Origin: Neoroseomonas lacus
GTDB taxonomy: Bacteria > Pseudomonadota > Alphaproteobacteria > Acetobacterales > Acetobacteraceae
Assembly (NCBI RefSeq): GCF_014644535.1
Contig: NZ_BMKW01000004.1
Span: 124,001 to 188,000 of the forward strand
Length of the DNA stretch: 64,000 nt
Direction: 5' to 3'
Shown: positions 36,420 to 45,700 of the stretch, piece by piece
How the letters are laid out: each line of letters opens with the position of its first letter
Position numbering within the stretch: the stretch's first letter is position 1
The notes under the pieces: model-generated
What the model was told of the DNA's origin: nothing
Seen by the model: only the letters and a program-made list of their open reading frames with translations
Database searches by the model: none
Translations under genes and position numbers: made by a program

Positions 36420-37339
36420 GGGGCGGCCTCCTCGGCCGGGACAAGGGCACCGCGGCGGGGCGCGGCGGCAAGCCGGGCGGCCAGCCGCGCCGGGGTGAGG
36501 GGTTCCAGGCCATCCACCACCTCGGGGCTGGTGCCGCCCTCGGTGAGCAGCAGCGGCCCGGCCTCGGCGGCGGCGAGCACCGCGCCGAGGCGGCGCGCGG
36601 CATCGAGGCGCGTCGGCAGCAGGTGCCGCGCGCCGAGGGCGGCGAAGGCGCGGGCGAGGTCGGCGGCCTCCTGTGGGTCGAGCCCGGCCGGCAGCACGAG
36701 CACGAGGTCGGCCTGGGCGACGGCGGCCAGCGCGTGCAGGGCGACCACCTGGCGGGCGTCGAAGGGGTCGCAGCCGGCGCTATCCACCAAGGCGGGCTGG
36801 CCCGGTCCCCGTCGTGCCAGCGCCTTGCCCAGCGCCGCCGGCGATTGCGCCACCGCCAGCGTCAGGCCGAGCACGCCGGTGAAGGCGGCGAGCTGCGCGG
36901 TGGCGCCGGCGCGCTGTCCGTCGGTGGTGGCGACGACCGGCGGCGCGCCGGCCAGCACCATGCGCGCGGCGAGCTTCGCGCAGGTCAGCGTCTTGCCCGC
37001 GCCTGGCGGGCCGACCAGCATCAGCGGCCGGTCGCGTCCCTCGGGTAGAGGCGCGAAGCCGAGCGCCCCGGCCAGCGCCTGGTCGAGCGGACCGCGCGCC
37101 AGCGCCGCGGCGAGGGTGGCCGGCGGGTTGTGGAAGGCGAGGGGGCCGCTCGGCACCGCCGGCGGAGCCATGCCGGCAGGCGGGATCAGCCAGGGTTCCT
37201 CGGGCTCGAGTGCCGCAGTGATCTCGATGCCCTGCGCGGTCCGCCGGGTCGAGAGAATGACCGCATCGGCGCCGAGTTCCTCGCGCAGCTGCGCCATCGC
37301 TTCCGGCATGCGGGCGGCCCGGAAGATCTTCAGCCGCAT
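36416..37339 (-). CDS. flhF: Flagellar SRP-type GTPase FlhF
   Basis: This 307-residue protein starts with RLKIFRAARMPEAMAQLREELGADAVILSTRR, the FlhF B domain. It then has the GTPase part with G1 VGPPGAGKTLTCAKL, G3 DSAGCDPFD and a G4 of TRLDAARRLG. It is shorter than many FlhF proteins (about 360-450), with a brief linker. FlhF recruits the first flagellar component FliF to the chosen site. It is followed by flhG with a 4-base overlap. Between it and the upstream flhA lies repeat R1 copy 4. Confidence 0.88.
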   Translation of the reverse strand: MRLKIFRAARMPEAMAQLREELGADAVILSTRRTAQGIEITAALEPEEPWLIPPAGMAPPAVPSGPLAFHNPPATLAAALARGPLDQALAGALGFAPLPEGRDRPLMLVGPPGAGKTLTCAKLAARMVLAGAPPVVATTDGQRAGATAQLAAFTGVLGLTLAVAQSPAALGKALARRGPGQPALVDSAGCDPFDARQVVALHALAAVAQADLVLVLPAGLDPQEAADLARAFAALGARHLLPTRLDAARRLGAVLAAAEAGPLLLTEGGTSPEVVDGLEPLTPARLAARLAAAPRRGALVPAEEAAP

Positions 37340-37375
37340 GGATGGGTTCCTGGTGGTGCAGTCGCGCGGCGAAAC

Positions 37376-37607
37376 CGGAGAGGGCTTTGCCCCCTCCGGA
37401 CCTCCCCCACCAAAGGCCTAAGGGCCTCTGGACACCAATACCTGGCATTGGGCTGAGGGCGCGTCGCCGAGACCAAAGGTCGCGTCGGGCCCAGGAACGA
37501 ATCCAGGCACCGATCCCCGCGGCGATGCCAAGCACCAAGTATCGGTTTCCAAAGGCCCTTAGGCCTTTGGTGGGGTGGCTTGGAGGGGCAAAGCCCCTCC
37601 AACCTTG
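37376..37607. repeat. Dispersed four-hairpin repeat R1, copy 4
   Basis: The left inner hairpin is at 37410-37431 and the right inner one at 37549-37570, 117 bases apart. The outer hairpins are GGAGAGGGCTTTGCCCCCTCC and GGAGGGGCAAAGCCCCTCC. It fills the gap between the flhA stop (10 bases away) and the flhF start, inside a run of flagellar genes on the minus strand. This is the most symmetrical copy. Confidence 0.8.
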
Positions 37608-37616
37608 TCGCGCCCC

Positions 37617-39677
37617 TCACAGCGTCCCCACCGTGCGAATGCGCGCCCGCGGATGAATCTCGGTATGCGCCAGCACCATGGTCGCCGGCCTGAAGCGTTC
37701 GACGATCGCCCGCACATGCGGCCGGATCGGTGCCGAGCAGATCAGCGCCGGCTGTTCCCCCGCCGCCGTCGCCGCATCGAAGGCCGCGCGCAGCCGCTCC
37801 ATGAATTCCGACAGCCGCGACGGCGCCATGGCGAGCTGGCGTTCCTCCGGCGGCCCGATCAGCGCCTCGGTGAAGGCCACTTCCCAATCGGCGGACAGGG
37901 TGATCATCGGCACATAGCCCTGCGGCCCGCGCGCCGCGTCGGAAAGCTGCCGCGCCAGCCGCGCCCGCACGATGGCGAGGATGGTGGGCACCGAGCGCGC
38001 CGCCGCCGCGCAGGCTTCCTGGATGCCTTCGAGGATGGTCGGCAGGTCGCGGATCGAGACGCGCTCGGCGAGCAACGCCTGCAACACGCGCTGGATGCCG
38101 CCCATGCCGATCTGCGACGGCACCAGGTCGCTCACCAGCTTGCGGTGCTCCGCCGGCAATTCGTCGACCAGCTTCTGCGTCTCGGCGAAGGAGAGCAGTT
38201 CCGCCATGTTCTCGCGCACCAGCTCGGTGAGGTGCGTGGCGACGACGCCGGCGGCATCGACCACGGTGCAATTGCGCGCGAGCGCTTCCTCGCGCTGCGC
38301 TTCCTCGATCCAGATGGCGGGCAGCCCGAAGGTCGGCTCCTGGCAGCGCTCGCCGGGCAGGTTTGGCACGCCGCCGGTCGGGTCGATCGCCAGGATCAGC
38401 GGCGGCCGCAACCGGCCGCGCCCGGCCTCGATCTCCTTCACCCGGATCGCATAGGTGTCGGGCGAGAGCGCCAGGTTGTCCTGGATGCGCACCGACGGCA
38501 GCACGAAGCCCATCTCCTGCGCGATCGACCGGCGCAGCCCCTTGATCTGCTCGGTCAGCCGTGGCGCGTCGCCGGCGGCGAGCGACAGCAACCCATAGCC
38601 CAGTTCCAGCCGCAGCATGTCGATGCGCAGCGTCTCGGCGATCGGCGGCTCGCCGGCAACGGTGGGCGTCGCCTCGGCCGGTGGCGGCGCCATGGCGCGC
38701 TTATGCGTCGCCCAGGCCGCCGCCCCCGCGCCACCGGCCAGGGCCAGGAACGGGATCATCGGCATGCCCGGCAGCAGCGCCAGCATCACCGCCGCCCCCG
38801 CGGCGATGCCGAGCGGCTTCGCCCCGGCGCCAAGTTGCCCGAGCATCACCTCATCTGCCGTGCCCTCGGTGCTGCCCTTGGTCACCACGATGCCAGCGGC
38901 GACCGAGACGAGTAGCGACGGGATCTGGCTGACCAACCCGTCGCCAACCGTCAGCACCGAGAAGGTCTGCGCCGCCTCGGCGACCGACATGCCGTTGCGC
39001 GCCACGCCGATCGCCATGCCACCTATCAGGTTGATGCCGGTGATGATCAGCCCGGCCAGCGCATCGCCACGAACGAATTTCGCGGCACCGTCCATCGCGC
39101 CATAGAAGCCGGTCTCCTCCTCCAGTTCCCTGCGACGCCGCCGGGCATCGGCCTCGGTCACCAGCCCGGCGGACAGGTCGGCATCGATCGCCATCTGCTT
39201 GCCGGGCAGGGCATCGAGGCTGAACCGCGCCGCGACCTCGGCGATGCGCCCCGAACCCTTCGTGATGACCATGAAATTCACCACCAGCAGGATGGCGAAG
39301 ACGATCAGCCCGACAACGACATCCCCACCCATCAGGAAGCCGCCGAAGGCTGAGACGACATGCCCGGCCGCGCCTTCCCCCTCATGCCCATGCGTCAGGA
39401 TGGTGCGCGTGGTGGCGACGTTGAGCGCGAGACGCAGCAACGTGGTCAGCAGCAGCAGCGTCGGGAAGGAGGTGAAGTCGAGCGGCCGGCGCAGGAACAG
39501 CGCCACCATCAGCACTAGCACCGAGACGGTGATGGAAATCGCCAGCGACGCATCGAGCAGCACCGTCGGCAGCGGCACGACGAGCACCACGAGCAAGGCG
39601 CCGACGCCGAGCGCCAGCGTCATGTCATTGCCCGGCTGCGCGCGGCGCAGCCAGCCCGGCAGAACGATCGAGCCCAC
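37617..39677 (-). CDS. flhA: Flagellar type III export gate protein FlhA
   Basis: This 686-residue protein has eight predicted N-terminal membrane helices and a cytosolic C-terminal domain (about 350-686). The FHIPEP family signature is clear near residue 67 (DFTSFPTLLLLTTLLRLALNVATT). FlhA forms the nonameric export gate with FlhB and binds chaperone-substrate complexes. It starts 3 bases after the flbD stop. The other gate genes (flhB, fliP, fliQ, fliR) are not in the window. Confidence 0.96.
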   Translation of the reverse strand: MGSIVLPGWLRRAQPGNDMTLALGVGALLVVLVVPLPTVLLDASLAISITVSVLVLMVALFLRRPLDFTSFPTLLLLTTLLRLALNVATTRTILTHGHEGEGAAGHVVSAFGGFLMGGDVVVGLIVFAILLVVNFMVITKGSGRIAEVAARFSLDALPGKQMAIDADLSAGLVTEADARRRRRELEEETGFYGAMDGAAKFVRGDALAGLIITGINLIGGMAIGVARNGMSVAEAAQTFSVLTVGDGLVSQIPSLLVSVAAGIVVTKGSTEGTADEVMLGQLGAGAKPLGIAAGAAVMLALLPGMPMIPFLALAGGAGAAAWATHKRAMAPPPAEATPTVAGEPPIAETLRIDMLRLELGYGLLSLAAGDAPRLTEQIKGLRRSIAQEMGFVLPSVRIQDNLALSPDTYAIRVKEIEAGRGRLRPPLILAIDPTGGVPNLPGERCQEPTFGLPAIWIEEAQREEALARNCTVVDAAGVVATHLTELVRENMAELLSFAETQKLVDELPAEHRKLVSDLVPSQIGMGGIQRVLQALLAERVSIRDLPTILEGIQEACAAAARSVPTILAIVRARLARQLSDAARGPQGYVPMITLSADWEVAFTEALIGPPEERQLAMAPSRLSEFMERLRAAFDAATAAGEQPALICSAPIRPHVRAIVERFRPATMVLAHTEIHPRARIRTVGTL

Positions 39678-39680
39678 TCG

Positions 39681-41066
39681 CTAGCCGACCGGCAGGGGCA
39701 TCGGCGCTTGGCCGGGCACCGGCGGCACCGCGGCGCCGGCGGCGCGGTATTCGTGCAGCTTGTTGCGCAGCGTGCGGATGGAAATGCCGAGCATCTCCGC
39801 TGCCCGCGTGCGGTTGCCCAGGCAATGCGACAGCGTCTCGAGGATCAGGTCGCGCTCAACCTCATCCATGCGCCGTCCGACCAGGGCGGCGACCGTCGGC
39901 GTCGCGACCGGCACGGGGACGGGCGCGATGACCGACACCGCGGGCTGGTCCGTCGCCATCACCGGCATGTGTTCCAGCAGGTCGATCGCCTCCGGCCCGA
40001 TGCTGTGCCCTTCCGCGAGCAACACGGCGCGATGCAGCGTGTTCTCGATCTCGCGCACATTGCCGGGCCAGGCATGCGCCATCAGCACCGCCTCGGCGGC
40101 CGGCGTCAGCAGGCGCAGCGGCAGCCCATTGGCGCGCGCATAGCGTTCGGCGAAATGCCGCGCCAAGGGCAGGATGTCGCCCGGCCTTTCGCGCAACGCC
40201 GGAATGCGCAGCCGCACCACCGCCAGCCGGAAATACAGATCCTCGCGGAAGCGCCCGCGCGCGACCTCGGTGGCGAGGTCGCGATGTGTCGCGGCGAGGA
40301 TGCGCACATCGATCTTCGCTGGCGCATTGCCGCCGAGCCGGTCGATCTCGCGTTCCTGGATCGCACGCAGGATCTTCGCCTGCAGGCGCGGGTCCATCTC
40401 GCCGATCTCGTCGAGCAGCAGCGTGCCGCCCTCGGCCTGTTCGAACTTGCCGCGCCGTGCCGCGACGGCGCCGGTGAAGGCGCCCTTCTCATGCCCGAAC
40501 AGTTCCGATTCCAGCAGCGCCTCGGGCAGCGCCGCGCAGTTCAGCGCGACGAACGGCCCGCGCGCGCGGCGCGACGCCGCATGGATGTGACGCGCCAGCA
40601 CCTCCTTGCCGGTGCCGCTCTCGCCCATGATCAGCACCGAGGCCTCGGCGCGCGCGACTTGCTCAGCACGGGCAAGCAGCGCACCCATCCCCGGGTCGCG
40701 CACCACGGGCTTCTCCGGGTCGCCGACGACCGCCTGCAGCATCGCGGCGATCAGGTCCGGGTCGGGCGGCAGCGGCAGGTATTCCTTGGCCCCGGCCTGG
40801 ATCGCACGCACCGCGCCATCGGCATCGTCGGGCCGGCCGCAGGCAATCACCGGGCACGCGAAGCGCTCGGCCACCATCTGCCCGATCAGCCAGCCCACAT
40901 CATGCACCACGTCGCACAGCACGAGGTCCGCCCCATCGCTGCGCAGCCGCGCCAGCCCCGCCGCTGCCCCCTCGGCGACCGACAGCCGCGCTCCGCGCGC
41001 GGTGGCGATGCGTGCCGCGATGCCGAGTTCGGCTTCCAGGGAACCGATGATGAGAATGCGCGCCAT
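39681..41066 (-). CDS. flbD: Sigma-54 activator of flagellar genes, FlbD-like
   Basis: This 461-residue protein has a receiver-like domain (1-120), an AAA+ sigma-54 domain (about 130-365) with Walker A GESGTGKE, GAFTGA loop and Walker B GTLLLDEI, and a C-terminal Fis-type helix-turn-helix (TRAAEMLGISIRTLRNKL). The receiver lacks the N-terminal acidic pair (ILIIGSLEAE), so normal aspartate phosphorylation is doubtful, as in Caulobacter FlbD, which depends on FliX. It sits between fliN and flhA as in Caulobacter. Likely targets include the -24/-12 promoters at 47178-47303. Confidence 0.92.
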   Translation of the reverse strand: MARILIIGSLEAELGIAARIATARGARLSVAEGAAAGLARLRSDGADLVLCDVVHDVGWLIGQMVAERFACPVIACGRPDDADGAVRAIQAGAKEYLPLPPDPDLIAAMLQAVVGDPEKPVVRDPGMGALLARAEQVARAEASVLIMGESGTGKEVLARHIHAASRRARGPFVALNCAALPEALLESELFGHEKGAFTGAVAARRGKFEQAEGGTLLLDEIGEMDPRLQAKILRAIQEREIDRLGGNAPAKIDVRILAATHRDLATEVARGRFREDLYFRLAVVRLRIPALRERPGDILPLARHFAERYARANGLPLRLLTPAAEAVLMAHAWPGNVREIENTLHRAVLLAEGHSIGPEAIDLLEHMPVMATDQPAVSVIAPVPVPVATPTVAALVGRRMDEVERDLILETLSHCLGNRTRAAEMLGISIRTLRNKLHEYRAAGAAVPPVPGQAPMPLPVG

Positions 41067-41068
41067 GG

Positions 41069-41392
41069 TCAGACGCCCCGATCGGACTTCACGATCTCGG
41101 TCATCGTCACGCCGAGACGGTTGTCGTCCACCATCACCACCTCGCCACGCGCGACCAGCCGGTTGTTGACATAGATGTCGACCGCCTCACCGAGCTTGCG
41201 GTCAAGTTCCACCACCGCGCCGCGCCCGAGCTTGAGCAACTGCGAGACCTGCATCGTCGCGCGCCCCAGCACGGCCGAGATCTGCACGGGAATGTCGTAC
41301 ACCGCCTCCAACTCCCGTACCGGCGCTGTCGCAGCCTGGCGCGCTTCATCCGAGGCGGCGGAGACCGGTTCGAAGCCGCTTGATCCAGACAT
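41069..41392 (-). CDS. fliN: Flagellar motor switch protein FliN
   Basis: This 107-residue protein consists mainly of the C-terminal FliN/SpoA domain: VYDIPVQISAVLGRATM, LLKLGRGAVVELDRKLGEAVDIYVNNRLVA and GEVVMVDDNRLGVTMTEIV are near-perfect family matches. FliN forms the C-ring base and binds FliH to guide export cargo. It follows fliH by 3 bases and precedes flbD by 2 bases, the same order as in Caulobacter. Confidence 0.95.
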   Translation of the reverse strand: MSGSSGFEPVSAASDEARQAATAPVRELEAVYDIPVQISAVLGRATMQVSQLLKLGRGAVVELDRKLGEAVDIYVNNRLVARGEVVMVDDNRLGVTMTEIVKSDRGV

Positions 41393-41395
41393 GGT

Positions 41396-42037
41396 CTACT
41401 CCTTCGGCCCAAGGCCGGATGATTCGAGCACGCGGTGAATCTCCCGCCGGCGCGCTGCAAGCTCAAGCGTCGCGCCGCCACCGCGCCAGGTGGCGCGCGC
41501 ATCGCCCGGCGGCAGGGTGGCGTCCTCCTCGACCGTGATCGTGCTGGCGCCCAGCAGCGCGCGCACCGCATCGCCGAGGCCCTGCGGCACCAGCAACCGC
41601 GCCTCGGGCACGCTCTCGAGCACCGGGGCGACGCGGCGGGCGAAGGCGGCGGCGAGCGGCGCACCATGCTCCGAGGTCAGACCGGGCAGCGCGGCATCGA
41701 GCATCGAAAGCACCAGCCGCGCGAGATCCTGCGCCACCGCTTCGGCCGCCGCGCGTGCCGCGCCATGGCCCAGGCGCAGCGCCTCGACCGCGCCTTCGAT
41801 GGCGCGCGTGGCCGCGGTCTCGCGTGATTCGGCCGCACGGCGCAGGCCCTCGGCCAGGCCATCCGCGAAACCGTCGCGACGCGCCTGGGCAAGCAGCGGT
41901 TCGATCGGCGGCGCGGCAGGTGGTGGCGGCGGGGCCTCCGCCTCGCGCCGTGCGGCATCGAGGGCGGCGACCAGCAGCGTCGGCATGAAGGGACGCGGCC
42001 CGGGCTCGACGGCATGGGGCGTGAAGGTATCCGGCAT
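41396..42037 (-). CDS. fliH: Flagellar assembly protein FliH
   Basis: This 213-residue protein has a proline-rich N-terminus, a Gly/Ala-rich helical middle (ARRDGFADGLAEGLRRAAE) and a C-terminal domain with ARLLVPQGLGDAVRALL, typical of FliH/FlbE. FliH regulates the FliI ATPase and links it to the C-ring through FliN. It is diverged in sequence, as usual for this family, so identification leans on its place between fliG and fliN. Confidence 0.82.
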   Translation of the reverse strand: MPDTFTPHAVEPGPRPFMPTLLVAALDAARREAEAPPPPPAAPPIEPLLAQARRDGFADGLAEGLRRAAESRETAATRAIEGAVEALRLGHGAARAAAEAVAQDLARLVLSMLDAALPGLTSEHGAPLAAAFARRVAPVLESVPEARLLVPQGLGDAVRALLGASTITVEEDATLPPGDARATWRGGGATLELAARRREIHRVLESSGLGPKE

Positions 42038-42038
42038 G

Positions 42039-43031
42039 TCAGTAGACCATCTCCTCCTCGCGGCTGTCCTGCATCTGGATCTGCCCCTGGGCGGCGAGGT
42101 CCTTGGCGAGGATGACGATCGCCGCCTGCGCGTCGTCCACGTCGCGCAGCTTGACCGGCCCGAGATTGGCGATGTCGTCCTTCAGCATCTTCGCCGCGCG
42201 TTCGCTCATGTTCTTGATGAACAGGTCGCGCAGCGTCTCCGACGCACCCTTGAGCGCGAGGGTGAGCTGGTCCTTCGGCACGGCGCGCAGCAGCACCTGC
42301 GCGCCGGTGCCATCCATGCGGCCGAGGTCGTCGAAGGTGAACATCAGCCCGCGGATGCGCTCGGCCGCGTCGCGGTTGCGTTCCTCCAGCGCGGCGAGGA
42401 TGCGCGTCTCCGACTGGCGATCTAGGTTGTTGAAGATCTCGGCCATCATCTCATGAGCATCGCGGCGCTGGGCGCGGGCGAGGTTCGACATGAACTCCGC
42501 CTTCAGCGTGCGCTCGACACCGTCCAGCGCCTCCTTCTGGACCGTCTCCATGCGCAGCATGCGCATGATGACTTCCATCGAGAATCCTTCCGGCAACAGC
42601 GACAACACGCGAGCGGCGTGGTCGGCCTTCACCTTGGTCAGCACCACCGCGACGGTCTGCGGGTATTCGTTCTTGAGGTAGTTCGCGAGCACCCCCTCGT
42701 TCACGTTGCCGAGCTTGTCCCACATGGTGCGCCCGGCCGGGCCGCGGATCTCCTCCATGATCTGCGCGACGCGTTCGCGCGGCAGCGTCTTGAGCAGCAT
42801 CCGCTCCGTGGTCTCCCACGAGCCGACGAGATTGCCGGTCTGGCCGAGATTATCGGCGAATTCGCGGCACAGCTCCTCGACCGAGGAGGCCGGCACGGAA
42901 CCGAGCGTGGCCATCGCCTGGGAGATGTCGCGGATCTCATCCTCATGCATCTTGGAGAAGAGCCGCGAGGCATGGTCCTCGCCGATCGCGAGCATGAAGG
43001 TCGCAGCCTTCTGGGCGCCACTCAGTGCCAT
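42039..43031 (-). CDS. fliG: Flagellar motor switch protein FliG
   Basis: This 330-residue protein has all three FliG parts: the N domain that binds FliF (about 1-105), the middle domain with EHPQ-like [15 protein letters not shown] near residue 125, and the C-terminal torque helix region ([22 protein letters not shown] near residue 235) that faces the stator. Charged residues for stator contact are present around 255-300. It follows fliF by 10 bases. Confidence 0.95.
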   Translation of the reverse strand: MALSGAQKAATFMLAIGEDHASRLFSKMHEDEIRDISQAMATLGSVPASSVEELCREFADNLGQTGNLVGSWETTERMLLKTLPRERVAQIMEEIRGPAGRTMWDKLGNVNEGVLANYLKNEYPQTVAVVLTKVKADHAARVLSLLPEGFSMEVIMRMLRMETVQKEALDGVERTLKAEFMSNLARAQRRDAHEMMAEIFNNLDRQSETRILAALEERNRDAAERIRGLMFTFDDLGRMDGTGAQVLLRAVPKDQLTLALKGASETLRDLFIKNMSERAAKMLKDDIANLGPVKLRDVDDAQAAIVILAKDLAAQGQIQMQDSREEEMVY

Positions 43032-43041
43032 TGTCGTTCCC

Positions 43042-44718
43042 TCAGGCTCCTTCCGGAATCATCCAACGCCGCACAACGGTGAGCGCGTCGTCCGGATGGC
43101 GTTCAACGAGGTCCTGCAGCCTGGCGATCGAGGAGGCACGCATCTGCCCCTCGACCATGGCGAGCGAGATCATCGCTGCTTCCTCCTCCGACGTGCCGGC
43201 AAGCGCGGAATGCTCGCCGCCGGCCTGGCCCGGCAGCGCCGGCGTGCCATCCGGCGCCGTCGTGCCGGCGATCGCCGTGCCGCCCGCGGCACCCCCGGCC
43301 CCCCCGGCCCCGGCGATGGCCGGCCATGCCGCCAGCGTCACCAGCCGGCCCACCGCCGGACGGCCCACCAGCAGGATCGCGAGCAGCGCGACCAACGCGA
43401 AGATCCCGCTCTCGGCCAGCCGGGCGATGGTGGTGCTGCTGAAGTTGAGGTCGAACATCCCCGGCACGGATGTGTCGGGCGCCGGCGGCTCGGCGAAGCG
43501 CAGCGAGACCACCTGCACCTGGTCGCCCCGCCGCTCGTCGAAGCCGACCGCGCCCTGCACCAGCGTTGTGATGCGCGCGAGCTCCTCGGCCGTGCGTTCG
43601 CGGAAGCTGGCCGCGCCACCGGCCGGCGTCTCCCACACGCCGTCGACCAGCACGGCGACGGACAGGCGCTTGACCACCGGATGTTCGCGCACCGTGTTTC
43701 GGGTGGTGCGGCCGATCTCGAAATTGGTGGTCTCCTCCTGGCGGCTCTCCTGGGTGGAATTGCCGCCGCCATTCGCGTTCGCGTTCGCGTTCGGCACGTT
43801 GTTCTGCACCGAGGTCGTGCCGGCTTCCGAACCGGTCGAGGATTCCTGGCTGCTCTGCTGGCTGCGCGGCACCTGGTTGTCGGGGTCGAAGCGCTCCTCG
43901 GTAGTCTGGACGCGGTCGAAATCCATCTCGACACTCGCTTCGGCGCGCACCCGCCCGGGGCCGAGGATGCGTTCGAGCATTTCCTCCACCGCGCGCCCGA
44001 TGCGCAGTTCCTGCGCGTGGCGCATCTCCTCCTGCGTGGTGGCGGTGCCGGGGCCGGCCAGCGCCTGGCCGCCGCGCGCGAGCAGCGCGCCACGGCTGTC
44101 CACGATCGAGACGTTCTGCGCCGACAGCCCCGGTACCGCGGTGGCAACGAGATGCAGCACCGCCTGCACGCCCTCGCGGTCGAGCCGCTGCGCACCTTGC
44201 ATGGTCAGCACGACCGAGGCCCGCGCCTCCCCCCGCTCGCGCGAGAAGGCGTCACGCCGTGGCAGCACCAGATGCACCCGCGCCCCGCGCACGCCGGAAA
44301 GTTGCCGGATCGAGCGCCCGATCTCGCCTTCGAGCGCGCGCAGCCGGTTCACATCCTGCTGGAACGGCGTGGTGGTCAGCGATTCACCACGGTCGAAAAT
44401 CTCGTAGCCGACCGACCCGCCCTGCGGCAGGCCCTCGCGCGCCAGCGTCAGCCGCAGCCGCGGCACCTGGTCCTCCGGGGCGAGGATGCGCGTGCCACCC
44501 GCCTCGATGCGATACGGCACCCGCGCCCGATCCAGCGCGGCGATCACCTGCCCGGCATCGCGCTGGTCGAGTTCCCCATACAGCAGCCCCATCGGCGGCT
44601 GGCCCGCCCGCAGCGCGAACCAGGCCACCAGCGCAAGCACGGCAAGCCCCGCGCCGCCCAGTAGCCCGAGGCGCAGCATCCCGAGGCCGCGCAGCTGCGC
44701 GATCAGGCCTTCGCCCAT
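43042..44718 (-). CDS. fliF: Flagellar MS-ring protein FliF
   Basis: This 558-residue protein has a first transmembrane helix near 20-43, YscJ/FliF ring-building domains ([13 protein letters not shown] and [26 protein letters not shown] near 100-155), a low-complexity Asn/Ser/Gln loop (about 290-330), a second membrane helix near 445-465 and a short C-terminal tail that binds FliG. It is the first gene of the minus-strand flagellar operon. In Caulobacter fliF is an early, CtrA-controlled gene; no clear sigma-54 site was found upstream here. Confidence 0.95.
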   Translation of the reverse strand: MGEGLIAQLRGLGMLRLGLLGGAGLAVLALVAWFALRAGQPPMGLLYGELDQRDAGQVIAALDRARVPYRIEAGGTRILAPEDQVPRLRLTLAREGLPQGGSVGYEIFDRGESLTTTPFQQDVNRLRALEGEIGRSIRQLSGVRGARVHLVLPRRDAFSRERGEARASVVLTMQGAQRLDREGVQAVLHLVATAVPGLSAQNVSIVDSRGALLARGGQALAGPGTATTQEEMRHAQELRIGRAVEEMLERILGPGRVRAEASVEMDFDRVQTTEERFDPDNQVPRSQQSSQESSTGSEAGTTSVQNNVPNANANANGGGNSTQESRQEETTNFEIGRTTRNTVREHPVVKRLSVAVLVDGVWETPAGGAASFRERTAEELARITTLVQGAVGFDERRGDQVQVVSLRFAEPPAPDTSVPGMFDLNFSSTTIARLAESGIFALVALLAILLVGRPAVGRLVTLAAWPAIAGAGGAGGAAGGTAIAGTTAPDGTPALPGQAGGEHSALAGTSEEEAAMISLAMVEGQMRASSIARLQDLVERHPDDALTVVRRWMIPEGA

Positions 44719-44838
44719 GCAGCCCGTCCCGATAGGGTGTCCGAATCCTGACGCGCCTGCCGCATGCCGAGGCCGCCTCCTGCCGCCTGCGGCAGACTTT
44801 GCCGGGTCCTGGTTGCGCGCTGGTTAACGGGGCGTGCG

Positions 44839-44861
44839 CGATGGCCGCCAAGCGGCCATCG
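44839..44861. terminator. Perfect GC-rich hairpin between flgD end and fliF start
   Basis: The arms CGATGGCCGC and GCGGCCATCG pair perfectly around a 3-base loop. It lies in the 308-base gap 44719-45026, downstream of flgD and upstream of fliF on the minus strand. No T-tract follows, so it is either a weak terminator, an attenuator or a protein site. The rest of this gap contains further GC-rich inverted repeats but no gene. Confidence 0.35.
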
Positions 44862-45026
44862 CTTGAGTCTTCGTGCGTCCTTCAGACGCCGGGCGCCGGC
44901 CATCCGGCCGGCTTCGCTTCGCGCCGGGCACTGCCGCACCGGCGGCCGCTGGCAGGTTGGGCGCTGTCGCGCTTCGCGCTCGCGGATGAAGGCTGGGCCT
45001 CGGTCCGTTGTCGCAAAGGCGGGGCG

Positions 45027-45686
45027 TCAGCTCTCCGGCAGGATGCTGCGCAGGCTGTCGAAGCCGAGCGTGACCGCGCCCATGTTCAGCGTCAGCCCGC
45101 TACCGGTCCGTTCCGCCCCGGTCAGCGTGCCGCGCACGGTGTAGGACACCGTCGCCGCCTCGCCATTCGCCGTCCGCCCGGCCACCGCCACGCTGTAGGA
45201 CCCATCGTTCTGGCGCGTGCCCGTCTGGTTCTTCCCGTCCCAGGTCCAGCTGGTCGCGGTGCTGCCCAACGGCACGCTTTGCGTTCGTATCGTGCGGCCA
45301 TTCGCATCCATCACCGTGATGTCGGCGGTGGTCGCGGTGCCGGCCGCCGGCAGGCGGATCTCGGCGCTGCCGTTCTGCAGCGCGACATGGTCGGACGTCA
45401 CCTCGATGCGCCGCCCGATCATCGGCGCCGCCGCCGTCAGCTGCGCCGATTGCTGCAACGAGAGCAGCGAACCCAGGTTCTGGTTCATCGCGATCTGCTG
45501 CTCGACCGAGGCGAACTGAACGAGCTGGTTCGTCATCTGGTTGGTGTCGAGCGGGTCGGTCGGATCCTGGTTCTGCAACTGCGTCGTCAGGAGCGTGAGG
45601 AAGGTGTTGAGGTCGCCGCCCAGCCGCGTGCTGGCCGTGGCCGCATTGTTGGAAGCCGTGGCGGCGGAGGTGATGGAACCGGACAT
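45027..45686 (-). CDS. flgD: Flagellar hook capping/scaffold protein FlgD
   Basis: This 219-residue protein has the FlgD N-terminal export segment and core motif FLTLLTTQLQNQDPTDPLDTNQMTNQLVQFASVEQQ (about 29-65), followed by the tudor-like and Ig-like domain (ITVMDANGRTIRTQ, SWTWDGKNQTG). FlgD caps the growing hook so FlgE can assemble. It follows fliK by 14 bases, consistent with one hook operon that is divergent from flgE. Confidence 0.95.
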   Translation of the reverse strand: MSGSITSAATASNNAATASTRLGGDLNTFLTLLTTQLQNQDPTDPLDTNQMTNQLVQFASVEQQIAMNQNLGSLLSLQQSAQLTAAAPMIGRRIEVTSDHVALQNGSAEIRLPAAGTATTADITVMDANGRTIRTQSVPLGSTATSWTWDGKNQTGTRQNDGSYSVAVAGRTANGEAATVSYTVRGTLTGAERTGSGLTLNMGAVTLGFDSLRSILPES

Positions 45687-45700
45687 CGATGTGGTCCTTC

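Noticed and set aside
43780..43800. GCGTTC tandem repeat inside fliF
   Set aside because: It encodes a short Asn-Ala run in the variable periplasmic loop of FliF, which is usually low-complexity. No frame change is seen.
44719..45026. Possible sigma-54 promoter for fliF on the minus strand (GG-N10-GC near 44753-44766)
   Set aside because: Only the invariant dinucleotides and part of the -24 box match. fliF is an early gene in related bacteria and not expected to use sigma-54.
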